Origin: a virus
Virus record (IMG/VR): IMGVR_UViG_3300031715_000001
Coordinates: 42,689 to 106,688 of that record
Strand: one strand, 5' to 3'
DNA: 64,000 nt
Below, piece by piece: positions 37,734 through 45,123 of this stretch (position 1 is the first letter of the stretch; every line of letters begins with the position of its first letter). A program made the position numbers and the translations under genes. The notes under the pieces are model-generated. The model had not been told where the DNA came from. It searched no databases and was given only the letters and a program-made list of their open reading frames with translations.

Positions 37734-38023
37734 CGGCCCGGAATCGGGTTCCATCCGCAGGGCTCCTTGCATTCCACAATCGTGATGGTCTTCCAGTGTT
37801 GTCCTAATTCGCGCTTTACAAGATTCACCACTTGTCGCGGCGAATCGCACCATGTGACACCTCCGAAGCCAGGAGAATCCATGAGCACCTCGTATCGTCG
37901 GCTCGGCCTTGATCCAGGGCCAATCGGCAGTGCCCAAGCTCCCATCATCAACAGGAGTGCGGCAAGGGTGGCGAAGAAAACCTGCCGATAAACGGACCGG
38001 CCGATCGAAGACTTGATCTTCAT
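37730..38023 (-). CDS. Small membrane-anchored cassette protein
   Basis: The start at MKIKSSIGRSVYRQ gives 97 residues. One membrane segment (about 15-33, VFFATLAALLLMMGAWALP) is followed by a soluble tail with two Cys motifs (VTWCDSPRQVVNLV, VECKEPCGWNP). A longer reading would enter the hairpin repeat. It converges with the plus-strand gene across a shared 43-base hairpin. A lipoprotein or superinfection-exclusion role would suit the topology, but nothing confirms it. Confidence 0.5.
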   Translation of the reverse strand: MKIKSSIGRSVYRQVFFATLAALLLMMGAWALPIGPGSRPSRRYEVLMDSPGFGGVTWCDSPRQVVNLVKRELGQHWKTITIVECKEPCGWNPIPGR

Positions 38024-38123
38024 TGCGCCCGTCGGCCAGAAGCGAAGATGGGTGCCCCTGCTTATCCGCAGGACAAGGCCGGGTATCCAGGATGCGAGTG
38101 GACGAGGAGGGCGCAAAACGGAA
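37987..38123 (+). repeat. Long-loop hairpin repeat with Box A, right end of the 37.5-kb cassette
   Basis: Outer stem GCGCCC (38025-38030) with GGGCGC (38109-38114); the 78-base loop carries CTTATCC-GCA-GGACAAG and is almost identical to the long copy at 19.3 kb. Tail AAAACGGAA. Confidence 0.85.
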
Positions 38124-38124
38124 A

Positions 38125-38138
38125 TATGGTATACCATA
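38125..38138. promoter_or_regulatory. Perfect 14-bp palindrome TATGGTATACCATA
   Basis: Fully self-complementary without spacer, directly after the long repeat and ten bases before the gp10-like stop. It could be a protein-binding site or a recombination scar; function unknown. Confidence 0.45.
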
Positions 38139-38147
38139 CTTCACTTC

Positions 38148-39902
38148 TTATGAAGGCCCCAATTCAATCAAGGCATTATAAATAGCTTTCAGTTGTCGAG
38201 CCGTACTCTTGATCTTAAAAGTCTTTGAAATCCAGAAAGCACCGAGTGAGTACCACACAGGCTTAGGATCGAAGACTTGAGGATTAGTCTGCGAGTTCTG
38301 CGTCATATCGGTGATCTCGTCCGGCGTCAGGAAAGTTCCCTCATACTCTCCAGATCGTCCAAGCGATGCAGCTCCGGCATCTACCCAGGTGCGCGCACCG
38401 TCCGATGACGTGGCCAGGTTGACGGTGGGGATCAGCGGCTTTCCATCCAGCCCCAAGTTAGCGGGGTCGATTGTTCCTAACTCGCAATCGAGGGCAAAAC
38501 ATTTGATGTTCTGCATTTCGAGGTTGGAATTGATGTGCGGGGAAATCCGCATCACCGGGATATCGACGCCGTCGTCCTGGTCGAAGTCGGGCGAAACCTG
38601 CCAGATCTTGCCCGAAGCGAAGCCCGCGACCAAGTCCATCCTGGTCCCGCTCGGCCAGGTGACGTGTACCCGAAAAGTTCCCGGGTCGGCCCCATATACT
38701 TCGTCCTCGGGCGTCTCCGGACCCATTTCCGACCACACACCGCCCGCCGTCTGGTCCCATTCCCAGGTTCGATTCGCGGTTGGAAAGTCAATGCGGTAAA
38801 TCGAGTGCCCGCCCTCGAGGTACGTCGAGCCAATGGCATCGTAGACGAGAGGATAGCTTCGCATGGCGTTTTCGATGCCGTGATCGGAAATACGCACAGG
38901 CGCTCCACCAGCGGAGTGAACGATCTGATCCTCGCCCCGCAGCGTGCTAAGCAGGCTGCAGATCGATCCATCGGCGAGCTTCGCCACCGACCACGGCGCG
39001 GATGTCCCGGCGTTGATATTGCGCCCGCTCACTCTGGTGAAAGGGAAATCGGCGTTTCCGGAGTCGCCCCAGACTTCGGTTTGGCTCGTGTCTCCGATCA
39101 AAGCCAATTGTCCGTTGACTTCTTGGATGGCCCCAATATTGTCGATCGAGCCCGATTTGTCCGCGAAATCGAGCTCGTCCCAGGTGCTTCCGTCCCCGAG
39201 CGCTGAGAGACGAAACTGCTTGGTGTTGGGTTGAGAGACGATGAAGTAGTCGTCGATAAATTCCGGCATGACGCCGGTCAAATACTCGGTGCCGGCCTGA
39301 TAAGCCACGTCCTCGATCATTCCGGCGTCTTTGTCCAACACTAGGTCCGTGGCGTCTGTAACGGCGATGACGTTGTAGAGAGTCGTGCCGATCATGAACA
39401 GATCGCCTGGCAGGACATCGCCGCCCGCGCCCTGGAAAAGCGCGCCCGATACCCAACTGACCGCGTTGCCGTTTACGTTTACTGTTCCGGTCGCATAGCT
39501 GATGATCGGACGGAAGAGTGAGACTCCGTTGTAGAGGTACACATTGCCGGCGCTGCACACCAAAAGCTGTAAGCCGTTGGCCCGCATGGTGGCCGGATTT
39601 CCACCTACCGCGATCGGTCCGGCCGCGTGGCTGGAAGTGTCTTCGAATATCTCGTAGAGCATCCCCCCACAAACGACGAAGACCCTGGTCTTGTTGGCCC
39701 ACATCCCTTGTACGCCGGCGCCGGGTGTTTTAAGAGTGGTGAAGAGCTTTTTGCCGGAACGCGGGAATAAGGTGAAGGGACTTTTCGAAGCAGGATCCAT
39801 ATTCTGCTCGATCCGCATGTTTACGGTACGCGTGGCCGAGGCTCCTCTAGCCCGTGAGTTGTAGGAGCCAGCGCAGAAATTAGCTATGGGCGTCAGTGGC
39901 AT
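38148..39902 (-). CDS. P22 gp10-like tail hub/packaged DNA stabilisation protein
   Basis: The product has 584 residues. The opening (NFCAGSYNSRARGASATRTVNM), KSPFTLFPRSGKKLFTTL, beta-propeller-like repeats (TRVFVVCGGMLYEIF, GQLALIGDTSQTEVWGDSG, WDQTAGGVWSEMG) and LDKDAGMIEDVAYQAGTEY match the family of P22 gene 10 (tail accessory factor that closes the portal). The length is close to gp10 and relatives. It lies downstream of gp4-like genes as in P22. The start is an ATG directly after a hairpin repeat. Symbol not assigned because the phage differs from P22. Confidence 0.75.
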   Translation of the reverse strand: MPLTPIANFCAGSYNSRARGASATRTVNMRIEQNMDPASKSPFTLFPRSGKKLFTTLKTPGAGVQGMWANKTRVFVVCGGMLYEIFEDTSSHAAGPIAVGGNPATMRANGLQLLVCSAGNVYLYNGVSLFRPIISYATGTVNVNGNAVSWVSGALFQGAGGDVLPGDLFMIGTTLYNVIAVTDATDLVLDKDAGMIEDVAYQAGTEYLTGVMPEFIDDYFIVSQPNTKQFRLSALGDGSTWDELDFADKSGSIDNIGAIQEVNGQLALIGDTSQTEVWGDSGNADFPFTRVSGRNINAGTSAPWSVAKLADGSICSLLSTLRGEDQIVHSAGGAPVRISDHGIENAMRSYPLVYDAIGSTYLEGGHSIYRIDFPTANRTWEWDQTAGGVWSEMGPETPEDEVYGADPGTFRVHVTWPSGTRMDLVAGFASGKIWQVSPDFDQDDGVDIPVMRISPHINSNLEMQNIKCFALDCELGTIDPANLGLDGKPLIPTVNLATSSDGARTWVDAGAASLGRSGEYEGTFLTPDEITDMTQNSQTNPQVFDPKPVWYSLGAFWISKTFKIKSTARQLKAIYNALIELGPS

Positions 39903-39930
39903 GGATCGGAAAAGCTAGAATTGGGCTTAG

Positions 39931-39968
39931 GTTCGTTTCGCAGCGAACTGAGGTTTCGCTGCGGAGGG
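39931..39968 (-). repeat. Hairpin repeat, minus orientation, left end of the 40-kb cassette
   Basis: Stem CGCAGCGAA with TTCGCTGCG (9 pairs). Loop identical to the copy at 33491, stem different on both arms. Confidence 0.85.
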
Positions 39969-39971
39969 GCT

Positions 39972-40343
39972 GTGAGCAAGAACTTTCCACTGACCGCACG
40001 AAAGTACGATCTTTATGTAGCCTTGGATGAGGCGGTAGAAGTTGGCCGCGTACTATTCGCAGGGCGCAAGCGGCGTTTCGTGATTAAGGAGCTTATGTCT
40101 CGCGAGGCGTGGGATGCCGAAAGAGCCATTCCGCCCCAAGGCGATCCGAAGGGGCGCTGGCTAGGGCCTGGAAAATGTGACGACAAGCCCAATGATGAAA
40201 GCCTGAGCTACAACCCGTCCGCAGGCATTCCAGAAGAATGCAAATTCTTCTATGGGGCGGACTACCTACCTCAGGACCTCAGGACTAATCCCCAACGTGC
40301 CCGTGCTCCGGGAGGGCACGAGACGGACCACAGGCCTGATTGA
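39972..40343 (+). CDS. Hypothetical cassette protein ending in a hairpin repeat
   Basis: A GTG start follows a strong purine run (gcGGAGGggctGTG), giving 123 residues. The middle is ordinary soluble sequence (SKNFPLTARKYDLYVALDEAVE, RRFVIKELMSREAWDAERA). The last about 20 codons read through a hairpin repeat and give the recurring peptide NPQRARAPGGHET. The next gene overlaps by four bases (ATGA). It is bracketed by outward-facing repeats, on the strand opposite to the neighbouring late genes. The family is not recognised. Confidence 0.5.
   Translation: MSKNFPLTARKYDLYVALDEAVEVGRVLFAGRKRRFVIKELMSREAWDAERAIPPQGDPKGRWLGPGKCDDKPNDESLSYNPSAGIPEECKFFYGADYLPQDLRTNPQRARAPGGHETDHRPD
40287..40326 (+). 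repeat. Hairpin repeat, plus orientation, inside the 40-kb cassette gene end
   Basis: AATCCCCAAC, stem GTGCCC/GGGCAC, tail GAGACGG. It encodes NPQRARAPGGHET at the end of the gene at 39972. Confidence 0.85.
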
Positions 40344-40528
40344 TGATGTGCCCTCGCTGCCGTAGGGAGCTTTCCCTTGGCGAAGTCCACATCGCCTGCT
40401 CTCCAGCGATTACCATGGCGTGCCCGATATGCCGCGCCGAAAATGACCGTACACGCTCAAAGTGCCATCACTGCGAATCCGAGCTGCATCCCAAGCGGCA
40501 GGTTCAGCATGTGACCACTGATCACTGA
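40340..40528 (+). CDS. Small zinc-ribbon protein
   Basis: The product has 62 residues with CPRC-x(16)-CPIC and CHHC pairs, a double zinc ribbon typical of small phage regulators. It overlaps the preceding plus-strand gene (ATGA) and the end of the convergent gp4-like gene by seven bases. The repeat that closes the left part of the cassette lies inside the previous gene, so this second gene may have been added afterwards. It could be a transcription or translation regulator; no direct evidence. Confidence 0.5.
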   Translation: MMMCPRCRRELSLGEVHIACSPAITMACPICRAENDRTRSKCHHCESELHPKRQVQHVTTDH

Positions 40529-41262
40529 TATCTGTTTCCAAGATATACGTTACTTCTTCGGTCTCCCACCGCCCAGTCGAGTTCTCTCTTTAATGGCCGG
40601 TCGTTGTTCATCTTGATCAGTGCGAGTGATCGGATGGCATTGGCTCGCGTGTCTTCCGACATTTGCTGTTCGTTGGGATAGCGCGCGGCCAATTGTACGG
40701 CTAAATTGGACTCGATCATCATCTGGTAGCCGTTGGGATAAGTCAGTTCGGCGTCGCCAGTGGCATCGATTTGCGAAAGCGGCTGCTCGAGATACAACGC
40801 TATCTGGTTGGCATCGGTCGGAACGAATACCAAGTGCAGGGTACCAAGGGGCGGCTGAGAGCGTTCGTAGTAGAAGCATCTTGGATAACTGATAGTCTGG
40901 GTCTTTAATGTCCAGCCCTGCCATTCATCGAGCGTGAGTGGTTGCATCCGATATTCAGGGTAGGGCGCGTTGGCTGTGACGGTTACGAGTACCCCGGCGC
41001 GTTCGATCTGGTTCGGTGCGACCGGCATATCGAAGTCTCCGCCCGGTCCTACCAGATAATCGCCCTGGTTCGAAACCAGAGGAAACAGCATACGTGCGAC
41101 GTGCGAGACGGTGAAGCCGTCGGCGGCTAGTTGATCGACGAAGCGGTTGTAGAGCTGCCGGCATTCCTCGTTCTGATCTGGAGAGAGGATGGTCTGCTCG
41201 GTTTTGACAATCCCTGCGTCTCTAAATGCGCCGTAGAATAATTGAGTGATCGATATGCCCAT
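40522..41262 (-). CDS. Tail adaptor, P22 gp4-like, copy 2
   Basis: The product has 246 residues: a mostly helical N-terminus (ITQLFYGAFRDAGIVKTEQTI, NEECRQLYNRFVDQLAADGF), then a beta region (MPVAPNQIERAGVLVTV), then helices (MMIESNLAVQLAARYPNEQ). This order (DALxxIG, NxxVxxLxx, later AxxLAxxLA) is shared with the gene at 45198-45959, and both resemble P22 gp4, the head-to-tail adaptor. Two diverged copies flank several structural genes and cassettes. The end overlaps a convergent cassette gene. Confidence 0.6.
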   Translation of the reverse strand: MGISITQLFYGAFRDAGIVKTEQTILSPDQNEECRQLYNRFVDQLAADGFTVSHVARMLFPLVSNQGDYLVGPGGDFDMPVAPNQIERAGVLVTVTANAPYPEYRMQPLTLDEWQGWTLKTQTISYPRCFYYERSQPPLGTLHLVFVPTDANQIALYLEQPLSQIDATGDAELTYPNGYQMMIESNLAVQLAARYPNEQQMSEDTRANAIRSLALIKMNNDRPLKRELDWAVGDRRSNVYLGNRYQ

Positions 41263-41294
41263 GAGGATTTAGGAGAAACTGAAATGACGTTAGG

Positions 41295-41332
41295 AGCGTT
41301 TCGTGCCGCACTGAATTAGCGACACGGTCGGA
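41295..41332 (-). repeat. Hairpin repeat, minus orientation, left end of the 41.5-kb cassette
   Basis: Stem GTGCCGC with GCGACAC (one mismatch), loop ACTGAATTA shared with the copy at 54224. It ends just before the plus-strand gene. Confidence 0.8.
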
Positions 41333-41334
41333 AT

Positions 41335-41802
41335 ATGATCATCGTTCGTCTATCTCTGTGGCAAAAGCTAAAGTTACTTTTCGGTTGGTACCTGCAGATC
41401 GAGGAATGGCCAATCGGTCAGAGTTATTACCAGTACGTGCTAGGGCCTTGGGAAACACCGCGACAATTCAGGAGCCGGTGGCGGTGCGAGCGTTGCGGTG
41501 AATATATCGAAGGTGATCGTGATGGTCATAAGTGTGTTCCGCGTCGGCCTCCGTATAGTTCCTATGTTTACGGTGAAGGTGTTGTGCTCGCTGAGATCCT
41601 TAAAGTGGTAGGCAGGCGGGGTATTCAACTCCGTGACATTCAGAATCTCCCAGGCGTTCTCGAACAGGACTATTCGACAATTCAGGACAGGATTGAAGAA
41701 TACGAAAAGCAGATCGCCGTCCTGGAGACGATCAAATCGTCAAGTGTGCCCGACACAGATCCCCAACGTGCCCGTGCTCCAGGAGGGCACGAGACGGAAT
41801 AA
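41335..41802 (+). CDS. Zinc-ribbon cassette protein with repeat-encoded C-terminus
   Basis: The product has 155 residues. A hydrophobic N-terminal helix (IIVRLSLWQKLKLLFGWYL) is followed by a zinc-binding pair (CERCGEYIEGDRDGHKC), a beta linker and a coiled coil (IQDRIEEYEKQIAVLETIK). The last 17 codons are encoded by the right-hand repeat (DPQRARAPGGHETE) and the stop lies in its GGAATAA tail. A left-hand repeat copy ends just before the start. Together this is a textbook cassette: outward repeats, one plus-strand gene, set between two minus-strand late genes. Confidence 0.6.
   Translation: MIIVRLSLWQKLKLLFGWYLQIEEWPIGQSYYQYVLGPWETPRQFRSRWRCERCGEYIEGDRDGHKCVPRRPPYSSYVYGEGVVLAEILKVVGRRGIQLRDIQNLPGVLEQDYSTIQDRIEEYEKQIAVLETIKSSSVPDTDPQRARAPGGHETE
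41759..41802 (+). repeat. Hairpin repeat, plus orientation, right end of the 41.5-kb cassette
   Basis: CCCCAAC, stem GTGCCC/GGGCAC, loop GTGCTCCAGGA-type, tail GAGACGGAATAA, which holds the stop codon of the gene at 41335. Confidence 0.85.
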
Positions 41803-41810
41803 AGTTGAAT

Positions 41811-42206
41811 TTAATTCAGTAAGAACTGCTTGCTATTGGATGTCGTAATTGTCACCATTGCCCCGGCAGCGTGAGGGACGGCATTTGTTCCAAGGGGAAA
41901 GGCAACCGTTGGCCATCCCAGGGTGAAAGCGCGGATGACTGGAACATGCGAGCTGCCGATGCGCCAGCGCGAAGTGACCTGCATGTACTCCCGATCGATC
42001 TGAATCAACGTCGGCGTCGAATGGTGACAGCCTCCCGAGTCAGGATGCAAGATTCCTGTAGGGTCCGCGACAATGATGTAGTCCTCGGTGATTCCCACCG
42101 CGTTCGCCAGCACGGTCGTGTAGGTGTTGACACGGGTGACGGGTGGCGGAGGAGGAGGCGGCGCCGCTGGCTGCGAGAGATCGAAAACCAGCAGCGCCGC
42201 ATGCAT
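41811..42206 (-). CDS. Small virion-associated protein, polyproline linker, paralogue family
   Basis: The product has 131 residues. Residues 11-22 include PPPPPPP. The core (YTTVLANAVGITEDYIIVADPTGI, TLIQIDREYMQVTSRWRIG, VTITTSNSKQF) matches the gene at 44096-44401 (YTTTLLNAVGLQDNYIVVA, IIQIDQEYMAVDARYRFG, VMITTTDSRE). The gene at 47125-47799 shares the same opening logic but is longer. It is probably a virion decoration or minor structural protein; position supports this but no homologue is certain. Confidence 0.5.
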   Translation of the reverse strand: MHAALLVFDLSQPAAPPPPPPPVTRVNTYTTVLANAVGITEDYIIVADPTGILHPDSGGCHHSTPTLIQIDREYMQVTSRWRIGSSHVPVIRAFTLGWPTVAFPLGTNAVPHAAGAMVTITTSNSKQFLLN

Positions 42207-42211
42207 GAGGT

Positions 42212-42739
42212 TCAGTACTGCGTGTACGAAATCATAATGTTCACGGTGCCGGCCGCGCTATTGGTAGCGCACAACGCGCTCCCCGCCGGCGTCTGAAATA
42301 GAGTTCCGATCCCCGAACCTAGGCCCCAAGGAGGCGCACTGGTCGAGAGGGGGAAGTTCCAGGTCGGCGTCAGCGTGGCGGTCGGAGTAGCGCACGCCGT
42401 ACCTGTTCCGGCGATAAATTTCAGGGTGGTGGCCGTCGAGGTAACCGAGCCCTGCACTGAAATCGCGCAGACCCGGATCGCCGTCGTCCCTGAGAGCGCC
42501 ACAATCTGCGTCGTGGTCGCAGTCGCCATCTGCAATTGCGCGGAGTTGTTGCAGACAGCGAGACCGGTCTGAAGTCCTGCGGCGTTGCCGGCGATATAGA
42601 TCGCCTTGGCAGGCACGGCGCTTCCTGTCGCACTACTGGCCGCGTCTACAACCGGGGCGGGTTGAGCGACGTTCAGATCCGCGCGGCACACTAAAAAGAC
42701 AACGAGCAGTGCGAGCGCCAGGCGCAAGGTCGATTTCAA
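42212..42739 (-). CDS. Secreted-type virion-region protein
   Basis: The product has 175 residues with a strong Sec leader (MKSTLRLALALLVVFLVCRADLNVAQ). The mature part is Ala/Thr-rich beta with four Cys (VCNNSAQ, VCAISVQG, ACATPTAT, LCATNSAAG) that could pair. The C-terminus (TVNIMISYTQY) resembles the cap of other fibre-like genes. It is one of at least three signal-bearing genes within the head-tail module. Function unknown. Confidence 0.55.
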   Translation of the reverse strand: MKSTLRLALALLVVFLVCRADLNVAQPAPVVDAASSATGSAVPAKAIYIAGNAAGLQTGLAVCNNSAQLQMATATTTQIVALSGTTAIRVCAISVQGSVTSTATTLKFIAGTGTACATPTATLTPTWNFPLSTSAPPWGLGSGIGTLFQTPAGSALCATNSAAGTVNIMISYTQY

Positions 42740-42743
42740 AAGG

Positions 42744-43547
42744 TTACTCCCTGGTCAGTAAATGAAGGTTGAGGGCCGAAGCGGTGCCCGCGATCGCCGT
42801 GATGCCCGAGGCCATAACTACGCCGCCCAGGTCCATGCCGCCGTTGGCGCCGCAACCCATGTTGGAATTCGGGGGAATCGAGAAATCGCCGTTGCCGCCG
42901 ATCCAGATAATCGGAGTGCCGGTTTTATCCTGGATGCGCAGCGTGACGGCGGAGTTGGTGATGTTATTCACGAAGCATTCGACCACGCAGCCCGTGACGG
43001 AACTGACTGACGTCCCCGTGCTGACTGCCACTCCCACCGTGTTGTGAATAACGTAGGCAGTTCCAGTTCCGCTGCAGCCGGCTGGAAGGTTGAAGGTACT
43101 GCCCAGGATGTTCGCCCCGGCCGGGAGAGCGTTGGTGATGGCGGTTACCGCCGTGATCGTTCCGCTATTGACCACTACGCCGTTGGTGGTCCCAGCGGTC
43201 GTTTGATCGATGCCAAACTTCCCGGCGATGGCCGTGCCTGCGGTGAGCGCTACGGCATTGGTGGTGCCCGGCGTGGTCTGATCGATTCCGAACTTGCCCA
43301 GCAGGTTCGTACCGGCCGGGAGCGCGGCATTCACCTGTACGCCGTTGGTGGTGCCTGGTGTGGTCTGGTCGATGCCGAACTTGCCGGCCAGGGCGGATCC
43401 GGCCTGCAGGGTGACCGCCGAGCCTCCGCCGCCCGATTGATTCAACTGGCCCATGACCAGGCCCGCGCAAAGCAGCGAGACCAGCAGAGCGCTAACGATA
43501 AATTTCGGGCTCCTGAGAAGCGCCCGCGGCTGAATTCCGAATAGCAT
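42744..43547 (-). CDS. Secreted-type protein with three GKFGIDQTT repeats
   Basis: The product has 267 residues. The leader is long, with a membrane-like core (SALLVSLLCAGLVMGQ). Residues about 45-130 hold three repeats of the form AGKFGIDQTTPGTTN (spacing about 30-33 residues). The C-terminal part has paired Cys (CSGTG, CVVECF) and a beta stretch ending LNLHLLTRE. The repeats at DNA level could drive copy-number change. A structural or adhesive role is inferred from repeats and position. Confidence 0.55.
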   Translation of the reverse strand: MLFGIQPRALLRSPKFIVSALLVSLLCAGLVMGQLNQSGGGGSAVTLQAGSALAGKFGIDQTTPGTTNGVQVNAALPAGTNLLGKFGIDQTTPGTTNAVALTAGTAIAGKFGIDQTTAGTTNGVVVNSGTITAVTAITNALPAGANILGSTFNLPAGCSGTGTAYVIHNTVGVAVSTGTSVSSVTGCVVECFVNNITNSAVTLRIQDKTGTPIIWIGGNGDFSIPPNSNMGCGANGGMDLGGVVMASGITAIAGTASALNLHLLTRE

Positions 43548-43559
43548 TGGTTTTACCTT

Positions 43560-44087
43560 TCAACTGTGGTCGTAATACACCGTGGCGAACACCCCGCAGG
43601 AAGCGTCATCGAAGTTTTCTACGGTGAGCCGAAAGAACGCTTCTGCCGGGATCTGGTGATAGTCCTTGTGAGGAGGTTCGTAGTCTTCGCTGGTACCGTT
43701 TGAAACCAGATAACCGAGGATCGTCTCGACGCCGCCTGAAACCGATTTGACGGTCCAGACACAATCGCGGCTGGAAGCAACGATGACCTTGGCCAGCTTT
43801 CCGCCCGCTGAAATGGCGGGGCAGTCGAAATTTTCAGAGCCCGCCGCCGCGAGAGTGCTATTGGAGAACACCTGAAAGGTCGGGTTCATGGGCCCGGCCT
43901 GGCGAACCACCGCGCCTCCGTCGGCTGAGCCCGGATCCACGGCGCGAACATCCTGCAAATCGCCGGCATTGGCACCTGCGATGCGTCCGCGTTCCCGGTA
44001 AACCAACTTGCCCGCGACTTCGAGCGAATCCGCATCGAGGCTTTTGCCCGGCCCGTCTTCCGGCAGTCCGATAACATCGTTGGCCAT
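43560..44087 (-). CDS. Virion-region protein; source of the 95-bp duplication
   Basis: The product has 175 residues: an acidic N-terminal part (MANDVIGLPEDGPGKSLDAD) and a beta domain (GGKLAKVIVASSRDCVWTVKSVSGGVETIL). The C-terminus (KDYHQIPAEAFFRLTVENFDD, then ASCGVFATVYY) comes from the 95-bp segment that is also found, identical, in the divergent gene at 44403-44843, read there on the other strand. No family recognised. It is probably a structural protein like its neighbours. Confidence 0.55.
   Translation of the reverse strand: MANDVIGLPEDGPGKSLDADSLEVAGKLVYRERGRIAGANAGDLQDVRAVDPGSADGGAVVRQAGPMNPTFQVFSNSTLAAAGSENFDCPAISAGGKLAKVIVASSRDCVWTVKSVSGGVETILGYLVSNGTSEDYEPPHKDYHQIPAEAFFRLTVENFDDASCGVFATVYYDHS
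43575..43669 (-). repeat. 95-bp duplication, source copy
   Basis: This segment encodes the C-terminal end of the minus-strand structural gene at 43560. It is identical, base for base, to 44676-44770, in the same orientation, 1101 bases away. The source copy lacks the flanking 14-base direct repeat, so it is probably the donor. Confidence 0.9.
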
Positions 44088-44095
44088 TTGGCTGT

Positions 44096-44401
44096 TTATT
44101 CGCGGCTATCAGTGGTCGTGATCATCACCGTAGCCCCGGCTGCGTGCACAACCACATCCGATCCTATGCTCGGTGCTTGCCAAGCCAGTCCGCGAACCAC
44201 CGTGACGATATTCGAGCCGAAGCGGTAGCGGGCGTCGACGGCCATATACTCCTGATCGATTTGGATAATGGATTGGATGGCGTTGTGAGCCCCGCCTGAG
44301 TCCGCATTTACAATTCCCGTTGGATTGGCGACGACGATGTAATTGTCCTGGAGGCCAACGGCGTTGAGCAGCGTCGTGGTATAAGTTTTGGTCGAGGGCA
44401 T
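44096..44401 (-). CDS. Small virion-associated protein, paralogue of 41811-42206
   Basis: The product has 101 residues without the polyproline linker of its paralogue. Shared core: YTTTLLNAVGLQDNYIVVA, NADSGGAHNAIQSIIQIDQ, VVTVVRGLAW and VMITTTDSRE. It is divergent from a plus-strand cassette gene whose start lies two bases beyond its own start. This implies very compact packing at the cassette boundary. The function is probably structural. Confidence 0.5.
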   Translation of the reverse strand: MPSTKTYTTTLLNAVGLQDNYIVVANPTGIVNADSGGAHNAIQSIIQIDQEYMAVDARYRFGSNIVTVVRGLAWQAPSIGSDVVVHAAGATVMITTTDSRE

Positions 44402-44402
44402 C

Positions 44403-44843
44403 GTGTACGTTATTCCGTTTCAGCTCAACGCTCGCGAGTATTCTATCTTCGTGGTCCTGCAGGAGGAGGGCTTGAAGCGGATCCGCGCCTACGATCCGGC
44501 CCAGGTGAACGTGCAGGCGCTAGGCCCGGCGTTTACGCATCTGCGGCTGAAGGATATTCACGTCGGGTACGCCACTGATTCTGAAATCCGGGAGGTCCTC
44601 AGACTCGCTGAATTAGGGCGAGTGCAGGATGGCCTGAAGTGGCTATCCCGTGGTTTCGAGTTCAAGCCCGAATTCATACACCGTGGCGAACACCCCGCAG
44701 GAAGCGTCATCGAAGTTTTCTACGGTGAGCCGAAAGAACGCTTCTGCCGGGATCTGGTGATAGTCCTTGTCAAGCCCGAATTCGGGGATCACGACGGGCC
44801 GCCGTTGAGCCTGAAACGAAAGCCTGGGGAGCCCGCGCAGTGA
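44403..44843 (+). CDS. Cassette gene carrying an in-frame 108-bp insertion
   Basis: A GTG start with a GAGGG ribosome site gives 146 residues. The head (NAREYSIFVVLQEEGLKRIRA, FTHLRLKDIHVGYATDSEIRE) resembles proteins common in phage genomes, which in memory end with a 'xRPxxGDxD' type motif. Here residues about 92-127 are an insertion of 36 codons made of the 95-bp duplication plus one copy of a 14-bp direct repeat, splitting 'FKPEF' from 'GDHDGPPLS'. Removing it would restore a shorter protein of about 110 residues. Function unknown. Confidence 0.6.
   Translation: MYVIPFQLNAREYSIFVVLQEEGLKRIRAYDPAQVNVQALGPAFTHLRLKDIHVGYATDSEIREVLRLAELGRVQDGLKWLSRGFEFKPEFIHRGEHPAGSVIEVFYGEPKERFCRDLVIVLVKPEFGDHDGPPLSLKRKPGEPAQ
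44676..44770 (+). repeat. 95-bp duplication, inserted copy with 14-bp direct repeats
   Basis: This copy is flanked by TCAAGCCCGAATTC at 44662-44675 and at 44770-44783 (sharing one base). Copy plus one direct repeat is 108 bases, exactly 36 codons, and keeps the plus-strand gene open. Here the segment is read on the strand opposite to the source gene. Confidence 0.9.
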
Positions 44844-44856
44844 TACGCTTGCGAAT

Positions 44857-45123
44857 ATGCAACCAGCAACATCCGCTCCCAATGATCTGACGCGCGCTGA
44901 TCGTCTGACCCCCGCCATCGAGGAGGAGATCGTTCGACAATTCTCACCTCAAATCTGGAATGACGAACAACAGATCCGGGGTGGCCTCGTTCGGGACGCA
45001 CTTATTAAAGCGACGGGCGTCATCATCGCCAACGTTCCGCCTGGTCCCGATCGCACGGTGGCACTACGTAAGCTGCGTGAGGCACGAATGGACTGTAGTG
45101 TGGCAATCAGCTTGAACATATAA
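44857..45123 (+). CDS. Possible Acb2-type cyclic-nucleotide sponge
   Basis: The product has 88 residues, mostly helical. The pattern 'F(S)PxxxxxxQQIRxxLxRxAxIKxxxxI.xNVPPGPDRxxALxxLREARMxxxxAI' resembles Acb2-family anti-CBASS proteins, which end with a similar Pro-x-x-R-x-x-Ala-Leu-x-x-Leu-x-x-Ala-x-Met-x-x-x-x-Ala-Ile tail. Such proteins bind cyclic di- or trinucleotides and blunt CBASS or Thoeris signals. The match is from memory; no search was possible. It is the second gene of a plus-strand cassette. Its TAA stop lies in the start of the closing hairpin repeat. Confidence 0.5.
   Translation: MQPATSAPNDLTRADRLTPAIEEEIVRQFSPQIWNDEQQIRGGLVRDALIKATGVIIANVPPGPDRTVALRKLREARMDCSVAISLNI

Noticed and set aside
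43575-44770. Diversity-generating retroelement (template/variable repeats)
   Set aside because: The geometry (two about 95-bp repeats, one at a gene end) fits, but the copies are identical with no adenine-specific changes, one is inside a gene on the other strand, and no reverse transcriptase is in the window.
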